This document shows positions 31,203 to 42,758 of a stretch of DNA of 64,000 nt, piece after piece. Under the pieces are notes generated by a model. The model made no database searches. It saw only the letters and a program-made list of their open reading frames with translations, and had not been told where the DNA came from. Each line of letters opens with the position of its first letter. Position 1 is the first letter of the stretch. This stretch comes from Sinobaca qinghaiensis (GTDB lineage: Bacteria; Bacillota; Bacilli; Bacillales; Marinococcaceae). The translations under genes and the position numbers were made by a program. The stretch is from assembly GCF_003610495.1 (NCBI RefSeq), contig NZ_RAPK01000007.1:496001-560000 (forward strand). Direction: 5' to 3'.

Positions 31203-32486
31203 TTCTTTCCGCACAGCGGATATAAAATACAAAGAACCGGTCATCACAAGCCATTCTCCAGGCCGGCGCAGTTTTTCCACTTCTGCTGCTGCAGTCTGCC
31301 AGGTATCATATGCAGTCGGCGTCCCGGAAAGACTTTCCGTTTTCAGATTTTCCGGCTCGGCGGCCCGTTCAAAATCAAAGCCGGCTAAAGATACCGTTGC
31401 TGCGTTCATGCTTTCAAGGGGATGCAGAAAATCCTCCACGTTTTTTTCTTTTGTTGTACCAATAATAAAGTGAAAAGTATCTTTTGAAAAATGAGCACGC
31501 AGTGCCTCTGTCAGGCTTGCCATTCCTTCTTTATTATGAGCACCGTCGATAATTATTTTTCTTTCCTGATCCACTTCAAGCCTTCCCGGCCAGCTCGTTT
31601 TCTGCAGCCCGCGGAGAATGTTATCATCCTCTGCCGGGAACGCATAATACATTTTAAGATATCTCGCCGCCATCACAGCAGCGGCAGCATTTTTAGCTTG
31701 ATGTGGTCCCAGCATGGAAAGCTGGACCTCGTCGAGCTTTTTTAAAAATACAGATTGAAACGAAAACGTTATTCCCGTTTGATGTGGCACTATACTCTCG
31801 ATATGAAAATCTCTGCCGAGCTGATACATTTTCGTGAATTTTTCCGATACAGACTCCTCCAGAATCTCCAGACTTTCCGGCTTTTCTTCACATGTGATCA
31901 ATGGGACTCCCGATTTAACGATGCCGGCTTTTTCTCTGGTGATTTCTTCTACTGTATCCCCAAGAATATGCTGATGATCGTGTCCGATATTGGTAATTAC
32001 GCTTATAAGCGGCAGCATGACATTAGTAGAGTCAAGCCTTCCGCCCAGTCCTACCTCCCATATCACTACATCCGGAAAGGCTTTGGAAGAAAAGTAGCGG
32101 GCGGCAATCGCTGTAACTACTTCAAATTCGGTCGGCGGGCCGAACAACGACTTTTCCACCGATTCTACAATGGGACGCACTACATTGGCAGCTTCCAGAA
32201 AAGCTTCTTCACTTATTGGTTCCCCGTTCACCGCGATCCGCTCTCTGAATGTTTCTATATAGGGGGAAGTAAACGTACCTACTTCCATGCCTGACTCCTC
32301 CAGGATATTTCTTAGAAAAGCAGTCGTGGATCCTTTTCCATTCGTGCCTCCAATATGGACGCTTTTCATTTTCCGTTCAGGATTGCCCAGGCCTTCCATC
32401 AGCATAGTCATCCGCTCCAGCCCCGGGTGTATGCCGAATTTTTTTCTGTCCTCCAGCCATGCTCTTGCTTCTTTATACGTCTTCAT
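31191..32486 (-). CDS. folC: Folylpolyglutamate synthase / dihydrofolate synthase
   Basis: FolC adds glutamate to folates in an ATP-dependent reaction. The 431-aa protein has the Mur-ligase P-loop GGTNGKGST (residues 46-54) and EVGLGGRLDSTNV. Other family segments are ITNIGHDHQHILG, REKAGIVKSGVP and PGRLEV..IIDGAHNKEG. AGAGGGATAGC precedes ATG 32484-32486. It follows valS by 81 bases with no terminator seen, so it may be read from the valS transcript. Confidence 0.95.
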   Translation of the reverse strand: MKTYKEARAWLEDRKKFGIHPGLERMTMLMEGLGNPERKMKSVHIGGTNGKGSTTAFLRNILEESGMEVGTFTSPYIETFRERIAVNGEPISEEAFLEAANVVRPIVESVEKSLFGPPTEFEVVTAIAARYFSSKAFPDVVIWEVGLGGRLDSTNVMLPLISVITNIGHDHQHILGDTVEEITREKAGIVKSGVPLITCEEKPESLEILEESVSEKFTKMYQLGRDFHIESIVPHQTGITFSFQSVFLKKLDEVQLSMLGPHQAKNAAAAVMAARYLKMYYAFPAEDDNILRGLQKTSWPGRLEVDQERKIIIDGAHNKEGMASLTEALRAHFSKDTFHFIIGTTKEKNVEDFLHPLESMNAATVSLAGFDFERAAEPENLKTESLSGTPTAYDTWQTAAAEVEKLRRPGEWLVMTGSLYFISAVRKEWKL

Positions 32487-32567
32487 GCTATCCCTCTTTT
32501 CTATTCAGGCTGTTCATATATGAAAGAAAAAAAGAGAGGGTTTCACGCCTCCCTTTCCTGTTTTTAT

Positions 32568-35213
32568 TTACTGCTGCAGTTCTTCCATGCGGGCCACCAC
32601 TTTATCGCGTTTATCCGCATAATCCTGCTGTTTCTGCTTTTCTTCTTCAACTACATGTGCCGGTGCCTTGCTCGTAAAACCTTCATTGGCAAGCTTTTTC
32701 TGCACCCGTTCTACTTCTTTATCCAGCTTTTCTTTTTCCTTTTGAAGCCTGGCAATTTCCTCATCCAGCTGTATCAGCCCGGCGAGCGGCATATAAAGAT
32801 CTGCTCCGGTCAGTGCGTGGGACACCGATTTTTCCGGTGCCTGCAGGCCTGTATCAATCGTCAGTTTTTCCGGATTACAGAAGCGCTCCAGATATTCCTG
32901 TCCGCGCAGGAGCTGCTGCAGTTCTTTTTCGGAAGCGGCATTAATAAGCAGTTCAATTTCCTTGCTCGGTGCTACGTTCATTTCTGCACGAGTATTTCGT
33001 ACCGAGCGGATGATGCGCTTGATCAGCTCCATATCTTCAACGGACTGAGCATCGATCAGGTCATGGTTTACGACAGGCCATGCTGCTACCGTAATAGAGT
33101 CCCCTTGATGAGGAAGGTGCTGCCAGATTTCTTCGGTTATAAACGGCATGATCGGGTGCAGCAGCCTCATCGTCTGGTCAAGTACGTGGGCCAGTACCGA
33201 ACGGGCCATGCGCTTCTGAACGTCATCTTCTCCGTAAAGCGGCAGCTTAGCCATTTCAATATACCAGTCACATACGTCTTCCCAGATAAAGTTATACAGC
33301 AGGCGGCCTACTTCTCCAAATTCATACTGATCCATTAGTCGGGTTACGCTTTGGACCGTATCCTGAAGCTTTGTCAGAATCCAGCGGTCGGCCATTGTCT
33401 TTTCGCCTTCGAGGCTGATTTCGTCATAAGCGAGGCCGTCCATGTTCATCAGTGCAAAACGGGAGGCATTCCAGATTTTATTGGCAAAGTTCCAGTTGGC
33501 CTCTACCTTCTCCCACTGAAAACGCAGGTCGTTGCCCGGTGTCGTGCCGGTAGCAAGGAAGAAACGCAGTGCATCAGCACCATACTTTTCAATGACGTCC
33601 ATTGGATCAACGCCGTTGCCAAGTGATTTACTCATCTTCCGGCCTTCACTGTCCCGAACCAGTCCGTGAATCAGCACGTCCTCAAACGGACGCTGTCCGG
33701 TAAATTCCAGTCCCTGAAAAATCATCCGGGAAATCCAGAAAAAGATAATGTCATATCCGGTTACGAGCGCATTAGTCGGATAGAATCTTTTAAAATCCTC
33801 CGACTGCTCGTCCGGCCATCCCATCGTGGAAAAAGGCCAAAGCGCTGAGCTGAACCAGGTGTCCAGTACGTCTTCATCCTGTTCCCAGTTTTCCGCGTCC
33901 GCCGGTTCTTCCATGCCGATATACATTTCGCCGGTCTCTTTATGGTACCAGGCAGGAATGCGATGGCCCCACCAGAGCTGCCTGGATATGCACCAGTCCC
34001 TAATATTATCGAGCCAGTGCAGGTACGTTTTTTCAAAGCGCTCCGGCACGAAATGTACTTTTTCTTCTTTTTGCTGGAGAGCGATTGCGTTTGCAGCGAG
34101 CGGCTTCATATCCACGAACCACTGCGTGGATAGATACGGTTCTACGACAGCACCGCTTCGTTCCGAATGGCCGACCGAATGCATGTGATCTTCCACTTTA
34201 AACAGCACGCCCTGCTCCTGCAGATCTGCTGTAATCTGGCGGCGGCATTCAAAACGGTCCATTCCTTCATATTTCGCAGCATTTTCATTCATTTTTCCAG
34301 ACTCATCCATGACGAGTACCCGCTCCAGATTATGTCTGTTTCCCATTTCAAAGTCATTCGGATCATGCGCCGGCGTAATTTTAACAGCACCGGACCCGAA
34401 GTCCATTTCTACATAATCATCTGCAATAATTTCTATCTCGCGGCCGACGATCGGCAGCTTTACTTTTTTTCCGATTAGATGGGCATAGCGTTCATCTTTT
34501 GGATGAACGGCAACGGCCGTATCACCGAGCATCGTTTCCGGACGCGTGGTCGCTACTTCAATCGATCCGCTTCCGTCCGCCAATGGATAGGCCATGTGAT
34601 AAAAAGAGCCCTGCACATCTTTGTAGATAACTTCTATATCAGAGAGAGCTGTTTTCGTATCCGGATCCCAGTTAATAATATATTCTCCGCGGTAGATCAG
34701 CCCTTTATTATAAAGAGTAACAAAGACTTTACGCACCGCATCGGACAGTCCTTTATCCAAAGTAAACCGCTCTCTCGAATAATCGAGGGAAAGACCAATC
34801 TTGGACCACTGCTCCCGGATAAAATCTGCATACTCTTCTTTCCATTCCCAGGACTTCTCAAGAAAGGCTTCCCGTCCCATTTCATAACGGTTTGTTCCTT
34901 CTTCTTTCAGTTTTCCTTCCACTTTAGCCTGCGTGGCAATACCGGCATGGTCCATGCCCGGCAGCCAGAGCATATCATAGCCCTGCATACGCTTTAAGCG
35001 GGAAATAATATCCTGCAGCGTTGTGTCCCAGGCGTGGCCCAAATGAAGCCTTCCTGTTACGTTAGGAGGTGGAATAACAATGGTGTAGGGTTCTTTATCC
35101 CCTTTTCCTTCCGCCTTAAAAAATTCTCCCTCTGTCCAGTAGGGATACCATTTCGCTTCAGTAGCCTGCGGGTCATACTTAGTCGGCATATCTGTCTGGT
35201 TTACCTTATCCAT
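32568..35213 (-). CDS. valS: Valyl-tRNA synthetase
   Basis: ValS charges tRNA-Val and edits threonine. The 881-aa class I enzyme has the HIGH-type motif [13 protein letters not shown] and the KMSKS motif [14 protein letters not shown]. It also has a CP1 editing domain, an anticodon-binding domain and a C-terminal coiled coil ([22 protein letters not shown]). ATG 35211-35213 follows AAAGGAG by 9 bases. The frame is open 15 codons further into the T-box leader, but that part is not coding. A valine T-box controls it. Confidence 0.98.
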   Translation of the reverse strand: MDKVNQTDMPTKYDPQATEAKWYPYWTEGEFFKAEGKGDKEPYTIVIPPPNVTGRLHLGHAWDTTLQDIISRLKRMQGYDMLWLPGMDHAGIATQAKVEGKLKEEGTNRYEMGREAFLEKSWEWKEEYADFIREQWSKIGLSLDYSRERFTLDKGLSDAVRKVFVTLYNKGLIYRGEYIINWDPDTKTALSDIEVIYKDVQGSFYHMAYPLADGSGSIEVATTRPETMLGDTAVAVHPKDERYAHLIGKKVKLPIVGREIEIIADDYVEMDFGSGAVKITPAHDPNDFEMGNRHNLERVLVMDESGKMNENAAKYEGMDRFECRRQITADLQEQGVLFKVEDHMHSVGHSERSGAVVEPYLSTQWFVDMKPLAANAIALQQKEEKVHFVPERFEKTYLHWLDNIRDWCISRQLWWGHRIPAWYHKETGEMYIGMEEPADAENWEQDEDVLDTWFSSALWPFSTMGWPDEQSEDFKRFYPTNALVTGYDIIFFWISRMIFQGLEFTGQRPFEDVLIHGLVRDSEGRKMSKSLGNGVDPMDVIEKYGADALRFFLATGTTPGNDLRFQWEKVEANWNFANKIWNASRFALMNMDGLAYDEISLEGEKTMADRWILTKLQDTVQSVTRLMDQYEFGEVGRLLYNFIWEDVCDWYIEMAKLPLYGEDDVQKRMARSVLAHVLDQTMRLLHPIMPFITEEIWQHLPHQGDSITVAAWPVVNHDLIDAQSVEDMELIKRIIRSVRNTRAEMNVAPSKEIELLINAASEKELQQLLRGQEYLERFCNPEKLTIDTGLQAPEKSVSHALTGADLYMPLAGLIQLDEEIARLQKEKEKLDKEVERVQKKLANEGFTSKAPAHVVEEEKQKQQDYADKRDKVVARMEELQQ

Positions 35214-35261
35214 CTTATCGTTCTCCTTTATTAGAAAGTCACCGTGCTTTTTGCCCAAATA

Positions 35262-35520
35262 AAAAAACTCTTCTCGTCTGCAAAGGACGAAAAGAGTTTA
35301 CGCGGTACCACCTTTATTTGTGACGCTGTCTGCCAGCTTCACACACTTAGGTATAACGGTACCTGCCGTTTCCTCCTACTTTATTCAAAGGAAAAGCTCC
35401 GGGGCGACCTTCAGGATCCGCGCAGGAAAGGCATTTCAGCTGGGCTGCCTTCTCTCTGTGCAAGCGCGGGATCCTTACTCTTCCCTATCTATGCTTTCTT
35501 ATTTATGCTGATTGGTATGC
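35262..35520 (-). promoter_or_regulatory. T-box riboswitch, valine-specific, upstream of valS
   Basis: The T-box sequence AAAGGTGGTACCGCG is at 35313-35327 on the minus strand, followed by a terminator hairpin (AACTCTT...GAAGAGTT then seven T, about 35263-35300). Stem I opens with AAGAGTAAGGATCC. Its specifier loop holds GTC (Val) at 35406-35408 in the context GAAG-GTC-G. The UGGU end matches a discriminator A on tRNA-Val. Uncharged tRNA-Val should favour antitermination. Confidence 0.93.
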
Positions 35521-35524
35521 TTCT

Positions 35525-35554
35525 ATTTTAAGCAGAGCCCTGCCTGCCAGTCAA
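35525..35554 (-). promoter_or_regulatory. valS: SigA promoter of the valS leader
   Basis: On the minus strand TTGACT (35549-35554), an 18-base spacer and TAAAAT (35525-35530) come just before the T-box leader. It starts 13 bases past the hemL stop. Confidence 0.7.
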
Positions 35555-35566
35555 TGCAAATTAATT

Positions 35567-36856
35567 TTATTTTTTAATCACGGAAAAAGCTTTTTCGGCG
35601 GCTTTTACCGTATTTTCAATATCTTCTTCTGTATGGGCAGTTGAAAGAAACATGCCTTCAAATTGAGAAGGAGGAAGCGAAACTCCCTGGGCCATCATTT
35701 CTCTAAAGTATGCCGCAAACATTTCCAGGTCTGAGGTTTTGGCCGTTTTAAAATCAACGACTTTTTCATCCGTAAAGAAAAACCCAACCATCGATCCGGC
35801 TTTATTAATATGGTGGGGAATACCGTGCTTTTGGGCTGCTTCATGCAGGCCGTCGGCCAGAAGCGTGCCAAGACGGTCAAATGTATCGTAATCTTCCGGC
35901 TTCAGCTGATTTAATGTTTCGAATCCCGCTGTCATAGCAAGCGGATTTCCAGACAGCGTGCCGGCCTGATAAATCGGCCCGCTCGGTGCTATCTGCTCCA
36001 TAATATCGCGTCTGCCGCCGTAAGCCGCTACAGGAAGTCCTCCGCCAATAACTTTCCCGAGACACGTTATGTCCGGCGTTACGTTATAAACACCCTGAGC
36101 GCAGTGATAGCCGACTCTAAAGCCAGTCATTACTTCATCGAAGATCAGCAGGCTGCCATGTTGATTAGTAATATCTCTGACGCCTTCCAAAAATCCTTCT
36201 TCCGGAAGCACTACCCCCATATTGCCTGTGACCGGCTCCAATATCACGGCAGCAATCTCATCACCGTATTCATCAAATGCCTTCTGCAGGCTGGCCAGAT
36301 CATTATACGGCACGGTCAGCGTGTTGGATGCAACCGATGCCGGAACTCCCGGGCTGTCCGGAAGGCCTAAAGTAGCTACGCCGGATCCGGCTTTGATTAG
36401 AAGAGAATCGCCGTGGCCATGGTAACAGCCTTCCATTTTAAGAATCTTGTCACGACCGGTAAAACCGCGCGCAAGACGGAGAGCGCTCATGGTGGCCTCT
36501 GTGCCGGAATTGACCATTCGTACCACTTCGATGGAAGGCACTCTATCAATAACCAGTTCGGCAAGCTTTATTTCCATCACATGGGATGCACCAAAGCTTG
36601 TGCCTTTTTCAGTCACTGCCTTTAACTGCTCCACGACATGGTCCTGGGCGTGCCCTAAAATGAGCGGGCCCCACGATAGAACATAATCAATGTACTCATT
36701 TCCATCCAGATCGGTTATTTTAGAACCTTTACCGCTCTGCATATACACAGCAGGATGCCCCACCGAATTGTATGTACGCACAGGGCTGTTCACGCCGCCC
36801 GGCATTAACGGTTTTGCCTGCTCAAAAGCAGCTGAGGATTTTTCATAGGATTTCAT
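35567..36856 (-). CDS. hemL: Glutamate-1-semialdehyde 2,1-aminomutase
   Basis: HemL makes 5-aminolevulinate from glutamate-1-semialdehyde, the second step of the C5 haem pathway after HemA. The 429-aa PLP enzyme has [49 protein letters not shown] and the PLP lysine in [14 protein letters not shown] 36854-36856 lies 8 bases after GGGAAG, and the GTG three codons earlier overlaps that site. A terminator separates it from hemB, so it may have its own promoter. No spoVID/ysxE follow. Confidence 0.96.
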   Translation of the reverse strand: MKSYEKSSAAFEQAKPLMPGGVNSPVRTYNSVGHPAVYMQSGKGSKITDLDGNEYIDYVLSWGPLILGHAQDHVVEQLKAVTEKGTSFGASHVMEIKLAELVIDRVPSIEVVRMVNSGTEATMSALRLARGFTGRDKILKMEGCYHGHGDSLLIKAGSGVATLGLPDSPGVPASVASNTLTVPYNDLASLQKAFDEYGDEIAAVILEPVTGNMGVVLPEEGFLEGVRDITNQHGSLLIFDEVMTGFRVGYHCAQGVYNVTPDITCLGKVIGGGLPVAAYGGRRDIMEQIAPSGPIYQAGTLSGNPLAMTAGFETLNQLKPEDYDTFDRLGTLLADGLHEAAQKHGIPHHINKAGSMVGFFFTDEKVVDFKTAKTSDLEMFAAYFREMMAQGVSLPPSQFEGMFLSTAHTEEDIENTVKAAEKAFSVIKK

Positions 36857-36931
36857 TGCTGTCACTTCCCTTTTTATAATCTACTACCAGAATAACAAAA
36901 GCCGTTTTCTTCTGCGACTTTTCTTTAATAA

Positions 36932-36966
36932 GGAAAAACTGCCTGCTGCAGCGCAGTCAGGCAGTA
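36932..36966 (-). terminator. Terminator between hemB and hemL
   Basis: ACTGCCTG (36938-36945) pairs with CAGGCAGT (36958-36965). On the minus strand the stem is followed by TTTTTCC. It lies just after the hemB stop, and readthrough into hemL may be partial. Confidence 0.65.
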
Positions 36967-36970
36967 TATT

Positions 36971-37957
36971 CTAATATAGTTCTTCATCGATCCACTTGGC
37001 TACGTCCAATGCAAAATACGTAACGATCAGATCCGCACCTGCCCGCTTCATGCTGACAAGCTTTTCCATCACGACTGCTTTTTCATCAATCCATCCGTTT
37101 TGAGCCGCTGCTTTAAGCATCGCAAACTCCCCGGATACGTTGTAGGCTACTACTGGATATCCTGTAGCATCCTTCACTTCTCTTATAATATCAAGATAGG
37201 AAAGAGCCGGCTTTACAATAAGAAAATCGGCACCTTCTTCCACATCAGAACGGGCTTCCCGCAGTGCTTCCTCGCGGTTCGCCGGGTCCATCTGATAGGT
37301 TTTCCGGTCACCAAAGGAAGGCGTGCTGTGGGCAGCATCCCGGAAAGGACCATAAAATGCAGAAGCATATTTAACCGAATAGGACATAATCGGCGTGTGC
37401 ACAAAACCTGCATTATCTAGACCGCGGCGGATCGCTGCCGTAAATCCGTCCATCATATTGGAAGGCGCAATAATATCTGCTCCGGCTTTCGCCTGGGAGA
37501 CGGCCGTTTCCGTTAGTAACTGAAGGGATTCATCGTTAAGAATTTCTCCATCTCTAATCACACCGCAGTGTCCGTGGTCGGTATACTGGCAGAGACATGT
37601 ATCGGCGATAACCGTTAACGTGGGATTATTTTCTTTAATAACGCCGATAGCCCGCTGTACGATGCCTTCTTCTGCATATGCCTGAGATCCATATTCGTCT
37701 TTTTCATTGGGAACGCCGAAGACCATTACTGCCGGCACACCGTGGCGTTCCAGCTTATTGGTTTCCTGCGCCAGAATATCAAGAGATACCTGATAAATTC
37801 CCGGCATGGATGGGACTTCGTTTTTTACTTTTTCCCCTTCCACTACAAAAATAGGAAAAATCAAGTCTTCTTTTTTCACTTCGTTTTCCCGAACCATTTT
37901 TCGAATACCAGGTGTCGAGCGGAGACGGCGGTGTCTCCGAAACTGTAAATCACTCAT
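36971..37957 (-). CDS. hemB: Delta-aminolevulinic acid dehydratase (porphobilinogen synthase)
   Basis: HemB joins two 5-aminolevulinates to porphobilinogen. The 328-aa protein has the metal-site segment [14 protein letters not shown] (Zn cysteines) and the Schiff-base lysines in [15 protein letters not shown] and [16 protein letters not shown] 37955-37957 lies 6 bases after AGGAGG and overlaps the end of hemD (stop 37950), so it is translationally coupled. It is the last gene of hemAXCDB before a terminator. Confidence 0.97.
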   Translation of the reverse strand: MSDLQFRRHRRLRSTPGIRKMVRENEVKKEDLIFPIFVVEGEKVKNEVPSMPGIYQVSLDILAQETNKLERHGVPAVMVFGVPNEKDEYGSQAYAEEGIVQRAIGVIKENNPTLTVIADTCLCQYTDHGHCGVIRDGEILNDESLQLLTETAVSQAKAGADIIAPSNMMDGFTAAIRRGLDNAGFVHTPIMSYSVKYASAFYGPFRDAAHSTPSFGDRKTYQMDPANREEALREARSDVEEGADFLIVKPALSYLDIIREVKDATGYPVVAYNVSGEFAMLKAAAQNGWIDEKAVVMEKLVSMKRAGADLIVTYFALDVAKWIDEELY

Positions 37958-38732
37958 CAAAATCCTCCTTCGAAAGTTTCAAAAGCAGATCCATCATTCC
38001 TTCAATCGTATGAGGATCGGCGGTATATATTTGTTTAAATGCATGCTTTTCTGCTTCGGCAGACGTCACCGGGCCAATCGATATAACCGGAATAGGAGAC
38101 CAGTTTTCAAGAGGCAGGCCGCTTACCCCATCCAGAAATGCTCTGACGGCGGAAGGGCTTGTAAACGTAATAAAGTCAATTTCATTATGAAGAATGACGT
38201 GCTGCAGGGGTTCTATATTTCCAGTTACCGGTGCCGTTGTATACACATCGATCGCGTCAACTGGTTTTTCTTCCGCCTGCAGACGTGCTGTAATCGTATC
38301 GCGGCTGATCCGGCTTTTCGGAAAAAGAATACGGCTTCCCTTTTTTAAACTGGAAGCCAGCGTCTCTGACAGGGCTTCCGCCGTGTAGGATTCCGGCATC
38401 AGCTCCACCGATAAACCCGCATCCGTAAGTGAACGGGCTGTTTTGGATCCGACCGCAGCTATTTTTGCATGACTTGGAAAAGAATGACCTTCTTGTTTTA
38501 ATGTTTCCATAAAATAATGTACCGCATTTACGCTCGTAAAAACAAACCATTCGTACATATACATTTTTTTAATTTTTTCCCGATCATCTGCAGACAGCGG
38601 CAGCCGTTCCACTCCAATCAGCGGTATAACTACCGGCCTGCCGCCGCTGCGCTCTATCGGCTGCGCCAACAGGCTGCTTTGATGAGAAGGCCTTGTAATC
38701 AAAATTCTGCTTCCGTTTAAGGAAAGGCTCAC
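37950..38732 (-). CDS. hemD: Uroporphyrinogen-III synthase
   Basis: HemD closes hydroxymethylbilane with D-ring inversion to uroporphyrinogen III. The 260-aa bilobed protein has the typically low conservation of the family. Recognisable segments are [45 protein letters not shown] and [12 protein letters not shown]. The start is GTG 38730-38732, overlapping the hemC stop (GTGA). Position within hemAXCDB supports the call. Confidence 0.92.
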   Translation of the reverse strand: MSLSLNGSRILITRPSHQSSLLAQPIERSGGRPVVIPLIGVERLPLSADDREKIKKMYMYEWFVFTSVNAVHYFMETLKQEGHSFPSHAKIAAVGSKTARSLTDAGLSVELMPESYTAEALSETLASSLKKGSRILFPKSRISRDTITARLQAEEKPVDAIDVYTTAPVTGNIEPLQHVILHNEIDFITFTSPSAVRAFLDGVSGLPLENWSPIPVISIGPVTSAEAEKHAFKQIYTADPHTIEGMMDLLLKLSKEDFDE

Positions 38733-39661
38733 TGATTATCCAGCTCTGCTCTCACGTCATCAAGAATATCCTTTGCTCCTCGTGCAAGCAGCGTTTCCGC
38801 TGCGTCTCTGCCAATTTTTTCAGGATCAGTACCTTCTCTTTTTTCCTGAAGAATAATTCTGCCATCAGGTGTTCCTACTAAAGCGGTAAGGTGAATCTGT
38901 TCCTTTTCCATCGTGGCATAGCCGGCTATGGGTACGGAACATCCACCTTCTACTGCTTTCAGAAAAGCTCTCTCGGCGCGTACTCTCTGAGCTACTTCTG
39001 TTTCATGGATACTCTGCAGAAGAGAGATTACCTCATCGTCGTTGGCACGGCACTCAATACCGAGCGCCCCCTGTCCTACCGCCGGCAGACAAAGATCGGG
39101 ATCAAGAAATTCTGTAACCATTTCCGGGTCCCAGCCCATTCGTTCCAGGCCGGCCGCCGCTAAAATAATCGCATCATAATTTTCTTCCCTCAGTTTGCGG
39201 AGTCTCGTTTCAATGTTTCCACGGATCCACTGAATCTTTAAATCAGGACGTTTCGCGAGAATCTGAGAAGAACGACGGAGACTGCTTGTTCCGACGACCG
39301 CTCCTTCCGGAAGCTCCAAAAACGGCACATGGTCATTGGCAATGTACACGTCTCTTGGGTCCACCCGGTTCGTGATAGCACCTAACGTGAACTCATCCTG
39401 AAGCTCACCGGGCATATCTTTCATACTGTGTACGGCAAAATCAATTTCCCCATCCGTCATTGCCTGTTCAATTTCTTTTACAAACAGGCCTTTTCCCCCT
39501 ACTTTAGAGAGAGTAACGTCCAGAATTTTGTCGCCTTTTGTAACAATTTTTTTCATTTCAAATTCATACGGGGCTCCGGCACGCTTTAACGCGTCGATTA
39601 CCCACTCTGCCTGCTTTATCGCAAGATTACTTTTTCTTGTACCTACAATAATTTTTCTCAT
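38729..39661 (-). CDS. hemC: Hydroxymethylbilane synthase (porphobilinogen deaminase)
   Basis: HemC polymerises four porphobilinogens. The 310-aa protein has [48 protein letters not shown] and the dipyrromethane-cofactor Cys in [13 protein letters not shown] (about residue 241). ATG 39659-39661 follows GGAGG by 5 bases. The in-frame GTG four codons earlier overlaps that site. Confidence 0.97.
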   Translation of the reverse strand: MRKIIVGTRKSNLAIKQAEWVIDALKRAGAPYEFEMKKIVTKGDKILDVTLSKVGGKGLFVKEIEQAMTDGEIDFAVHSMKDMPGELQDEFTLGAITNRVDPRDVYIANDHVPFLELPEGAVVGTSSLRRSSQILAKRPDLKIQWIRGNIETRLRKLREENYDAIILAAAGLERMGWDPEMVTEFLDPDLCLPAVGQGALGIECRANDDEVISLLQSIHETEVAQRVRAERAFLKAVEGGCSVPIAGYATMEKEQIHLTALVGTPDGRIILQEKREGTDPEKIGRDAAETLLARGAKDILDDVRAELDNQ

Positions 39662-39696
39662 GTCATCCTCCACAACGTCTATAGTATCTTCCTATT

Positions 39697-40527
39697 TCAC
39701 AAATACCACATATGAAATTCGGTCAGTTCACTTGAAAGAAAATAGTTAGTCAACAGCAGTAAAAACCCAATGATATTTAACACGGCCATGTTATAACCTC
39801 TTTGGTCCTTTACAGCCCAAAGATATAAATACCAGCTGTACACGAGCAGCAGAACAGCAGAAGCAATTACTTTGGCATCCGTCCATGGCAGGGTTTGAAA
39901 TTGAATACTTGCCCATATAAATCCTAAAATAATACCGAGCATTAACAATGGTACACCGGCCACGGTCGAGTAAAAAGTAAGAGTTTCCATTTTTGGCAGA
40001 TTTTCAAGCCGGAGAAGCCGATTTCCCCATTTTTTTCTTTTTAGAAGCTTATGCTGCAGCAGATAAAGGCTGGAAAATGCAAAGCCAAGGGTAAAGGCAG
40101 CATAGGAAATAATAATTAACGTAACGTGAATAATCAACAGCTCAGAAATTAAAAGTTCATTTAACTCATTAGGTATATCTCCGTCGGGAGCAAACAAGCT
40201 GAAAGCAAGCATCGCAAAGCCAATCACATTGGCAAAAAAAACGAGGAAATCTACACGGAACAATCGATTAATAATTAAAGAAAAGGTAACTAAAAGCCAT
40301 GCATAAAAAAATAACCCTTCAAAGGGTGTAATAACGGGAAGTCTGTCGTATTGCACAGCTCTTATAATAAAAAATGAGGTCTGCAGCAGCCAGACAACAG
40401 TTAGAAGCCAGAAGGCAATGCGATTTGCCTTCCGGTTCGTCTGTAGAAAATCGAAAAAATAGCCAAGCAGGCTCAAACTATAAAGAACAATGGTTACGAC
40501 ATAAATAGTATTAGCTGCTGCAACCAT
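39697..40527 (-). CDS. hemX: HemX, CcsA-like membrane protein
   Basis: HemX is a polytopic membrane protein of the cytochrome c assembly (CcsA/CcmC) family that lowers HemA levels in B. subtilis. The 276-aa protein has about eight hydrophobic helices. The family region with conserved His includes LLIIHVTLIIISYAAFTLGFAFSSLYLLQ and the WASIQF segment. It lies 15 bases after hemA and 35 before hemC, in the usual place. Confidence 0.88.
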   Translation of the reverse strand: MVAAANTIYVVTIVLYSLSLLGYFFDFLQTNRKANRIAFWLLTVVWLLQTSFFIIRAVQYDRLPVITPFEGLFFYAWLLVTFSLIINRLFRVDFLVFFANVIGFAMLAFSLFAPDGDIPNELNELLISELLIIHVTLIIISYAAFTLGFAFSSLYLLQHKLLKRKKWGNRLLRLENLPKMETLTFYSTVAGVPLLMLGIILGFIWASIQFQTLPWTDAKVIASAVLLLVYSWYLYLWAVKDQRGYNMAVLNIIGFLLLLTNYFLSSELTEFHMWYL

Positions 40528-40542
40528 CTACGATAACTCCTC

Positions 40543-41943
40543 TCATACTCGGAGAGTAACATCCTTTGCATAGGCGTACGGCAGCAAAGGCGGTTTTTTT
40601 TGTGCTATTTGTCTATCTTCTTCTATTTGTAAATTCTGTTTATGCTGGATGCTTTCTACTTCTTTAGCAGAGGCAATTTCCTCTTCAAGAGCAAATATTT
40701 CTGTAAACAAAGCAAGAGACTGCTCAGCGTCAGGTTCAGCTGCCAGCTCTTTTGCACGCATGATAGGATCACGCAGCATTTGATTGACAATGCTTTTAGT
40801 GTGCTTACGAAGAATTTTACGCTCTCTTTCCGTTAAGTCGGGAAGCTTTCGCTCGATGCTGTCCATTGTGTCAGCCTGAATAGAGACAGCTTTGCTCCGC
40901 AGAGCTGAAATAATAGGCACGACGCCCAGAGTATCCACCCATTCTTTAAACTGTAGAAGCTGGTCCTGCATCATGTCTTCTATTTTAGCTGCCGCGACTT
41001 TCCGCTCGGAAAGATTAGACTCCACAATTCCCTGAAGATCATCAATATCATAAAGAAAAATATTATCAAGATCGTTCAGCTCCGGATCCAAATCTCTTGG
41101 AACGGCGATATCGATCATAAACAGCGGCCGGCCTCTGCGTTTTTTCAGAGCCGTTTCCATCATTTTACGATCGATCACGTATTCCTTTGAACCCGTCGAG
41201 GAAATCACAATATCCGCGCTCTCCAGCGTCTGCTGGAGGTGATCCATTTCCAGCGCCCGGCCGAAAATCCGGTCTGCCAGCTCTGCCGCTTTGGAAAACG
41301 TTCTGTTTAAAACGGTTACTTCCGCTGCACCACTGGAATACAAATGACGGGCCGTTAGTTCACTCATTTTTCCCGCACCGAGAATCAGGACGTTCTTATT
41401 CGAAAAATCTCCAAAAATTTTATGTCCCAGTTCTACTGCTGCGTAACTTACCGACACGGCGTTATCATTAATTTCCGTTTCATTATGGGCTTTTTTCGCG
41501 AACGTAATAGCCTGCTTAAATAATTCGTTAAAAATAGTCCCTGTTGCTTCTGAGTCCTGGGCAGTGAAAAAGCTGTTTTTCACCTGGCCGAGAATCTGTG
41601 TTTCTCCCAGAATCATGGAATCAAGACCGGTTGCTACCTTAAATAAATGCTGAATCGCAGCATCATTTTCACGTATTGTTAAATAAGGGCCGAACTCTTC
41701 TTTTGGAAGATCGAACCACTGGGAAAGAAATTGTTTAATATATTGGCGTCCCGTGTGAAGCTGATCAACAACAGCGTATACTTCCGTACGGTTACAGGTG
41801 GAAATAATAGTGCATTCCAGAATACTCTTCATTCCACTAAGGCTGTGAAGAGCTTCCGGCAGCGTTCCATCCTGGAAAGCAAGCTGCTCTCTGATCTCAA
41901 CGGGGGTTGTTTTATAATCTAATCCTGCAACGAGAATATGCAT
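40543..41943 (-). CDS. hemA: Glutamyl-tRNA reductase
   Basis: HemA reduces glutamyl-tRNA to glutamate-1-semialdehyde, the entry and control point of haem synthesis. The 466-aa protein has the catalytic C50 ([12 protein letters not shown]), the [17 protein letters not shown] motif, an NADPH domain with [17 protein letters not shown], and a C-terminal dimerisation helix. GGGGTGAAC precedes ATG 41941-41943. It heads hemAXCDB. A PerR-type box overlaps its upstream promoter. Confidence 0.97.
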   Translation of the reverse strand: MHILVAGLDYKTTPVEIREQLAFQDGTLPEALHSLSGMKSILECTIISTCNRTEVYAVVDQLHTGRQYIKQFLSQWFDLPKEEFGPYLTIRENDAAIQHLFKVATGLDSMILGETQILGQVKNSFFTAQDSEATGTIFNELFKQAITFAKKAHNETEINDNAVSVSYAAVELGHKIFGDFSNKNVLILGAGKMSELTARHLYSSGAAEVTVLNRTFSKAAELADRIFGRALEMDHLQQTLESADIVISSTGSKEYVIDRKMMETALKKRRGRPLFMIDIAVPRDLDPELNDLDNIFLYDIDDLQGIVESNLSERKVAAAKIEDMMQDQLLQFKEWVDTLGVVPIISALRSKAVSIQADTMDSIERKLPDLTERERKILRKHTKSIVNQMLRDPIMRAKELAAEPDAEQSLALFTEIFALEEEIASAKEVESIQHKQNLQIEEDRQIAQKKPPLLPYAYAKDVTLRV

Positions 41944-42090
41944 GTATTGTTCACCCCTAATAAATAAGCTGCACTATTTCACAGAGAATGTAAGTATGTA
42001 ACAGCATTTTACTTTTTACATACGCTTTCATACTCTTATAGTTATACCATTTTTTTCGTTCATATTAAAGAAGCTGAACGCTTTTCTTAT

Positions 42091-42112
42091 TTAGAATAAT
42101 TCTATTATAACA
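42091..42112 (-). promoter_or_regulatory. hemA: PerR-type box over the hemA promoter
   Basis: TTAGAATAATTCTAT (42091-42105) is a 7-1-7 palindrome with one mismatch and fits the PerR consensus TTAtAATnATTaTAA. On the minus strand it overlaps an extended -10 TGT-TATAAT (42104-42112). A second -10 (TGG-TATAAC, near 42043-42051) could give another start. Repression by peroxide-sensing PerR is therefore likely, as for hemA in B. subtilis. Confidence 0.7.
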
Positions 42113-42170
42113 TGATTTATTATAAACGAAAAAAAGAAATGTGAACAGCAAACGACATCTCGCTGCATAA

Positions 42171-42758
42171 TTATTTTGCTCTAAGCCTGTTAATAGCACC
42201 CCATGCTTCTTCTTTTCCCTGGCCGGTTTCCGAGGAAAACAATACGACCGAATCCTCTTTATGCAGACCAAGCGTTTCTTTTATCTGCTTCACGTGCTTG
42301 GGCCGTTTATTTTTAGTGACTTTGTCCGCTTTTGTAGCAATTATGACAACAGGCAGTTCAAAATGCTTTAAATATTGATACATTCTCACATCTTCACCGC
42401 TTGGTGCATGCCTTACATCCAAAATAAGCGTAACTCCGCAGAGCTGGTCACGCTCTCCTAAATACGTTTCAATCATTTTCCCCCATGCTGCTCGTTCTGT
42501 TTTGGAAACTTTTGCGTAGCCGTATCCAGGAACGTCCACAAGCATCAGGATTTCATTAATCAAATAAAAATTAAGGGTTCTCGTTTTTCCCGGCTTAGAC
42601 GACGTTCTTGCCAGGTTTTTTCTATTGAGCAGGGTATTGATAAAAGAAGATTTCCCTACATTGGACCTTCCGGCCATGGCAATCTCCGGAAGATCCATTG
42701 TGGGATACTGTTCTTCAGCTACTGCACTAATTACAAGCTCTGCTTGATTGGCTTTCAT
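42171..42758 (-). CDS. engB: Ribosome biogenesis GTP-binding protein EngB (YsxC)
   Basis: EngB/YsxC is an essential GTPase in 50S subunit assembly. The 195-aa protein has G1 [10 protein letters not shown]3 DVPGYGYA, G4 TKADK and the family N-terminus [29 protein letters not shown]. Its start overlaps the lonA stop by 4 bases (ATGA type), and TTGGAGGAAA lies upstream. B. subtilis also has lonA-ysxC. Confidence 0.97.
   Translation of the reverse strand: MKANQAELVISAVAEEQYPTMDLPEIAMAGRSNVGKSSFINTLLNRKNLARTSSKPGKTRTLNFYLINEILMLVDVPGYGYAKVSKTERAAWGKMIETYLGERDQLCGVTLILDVRHAPSGEDVRMYQYLKHFELPVVIIATKADKVTKNKRPKHVKQIKETLGLHKEDSVVLFSSETGQGKEEAWGAINRLRAK

Noticed and set aside
32355-34997. Long open frames on the + strand opposite valS
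   Set aside because: They are antisense to a fully conserved valS, lack ribosome sites and show no family features; they are shadows of its codon bias.
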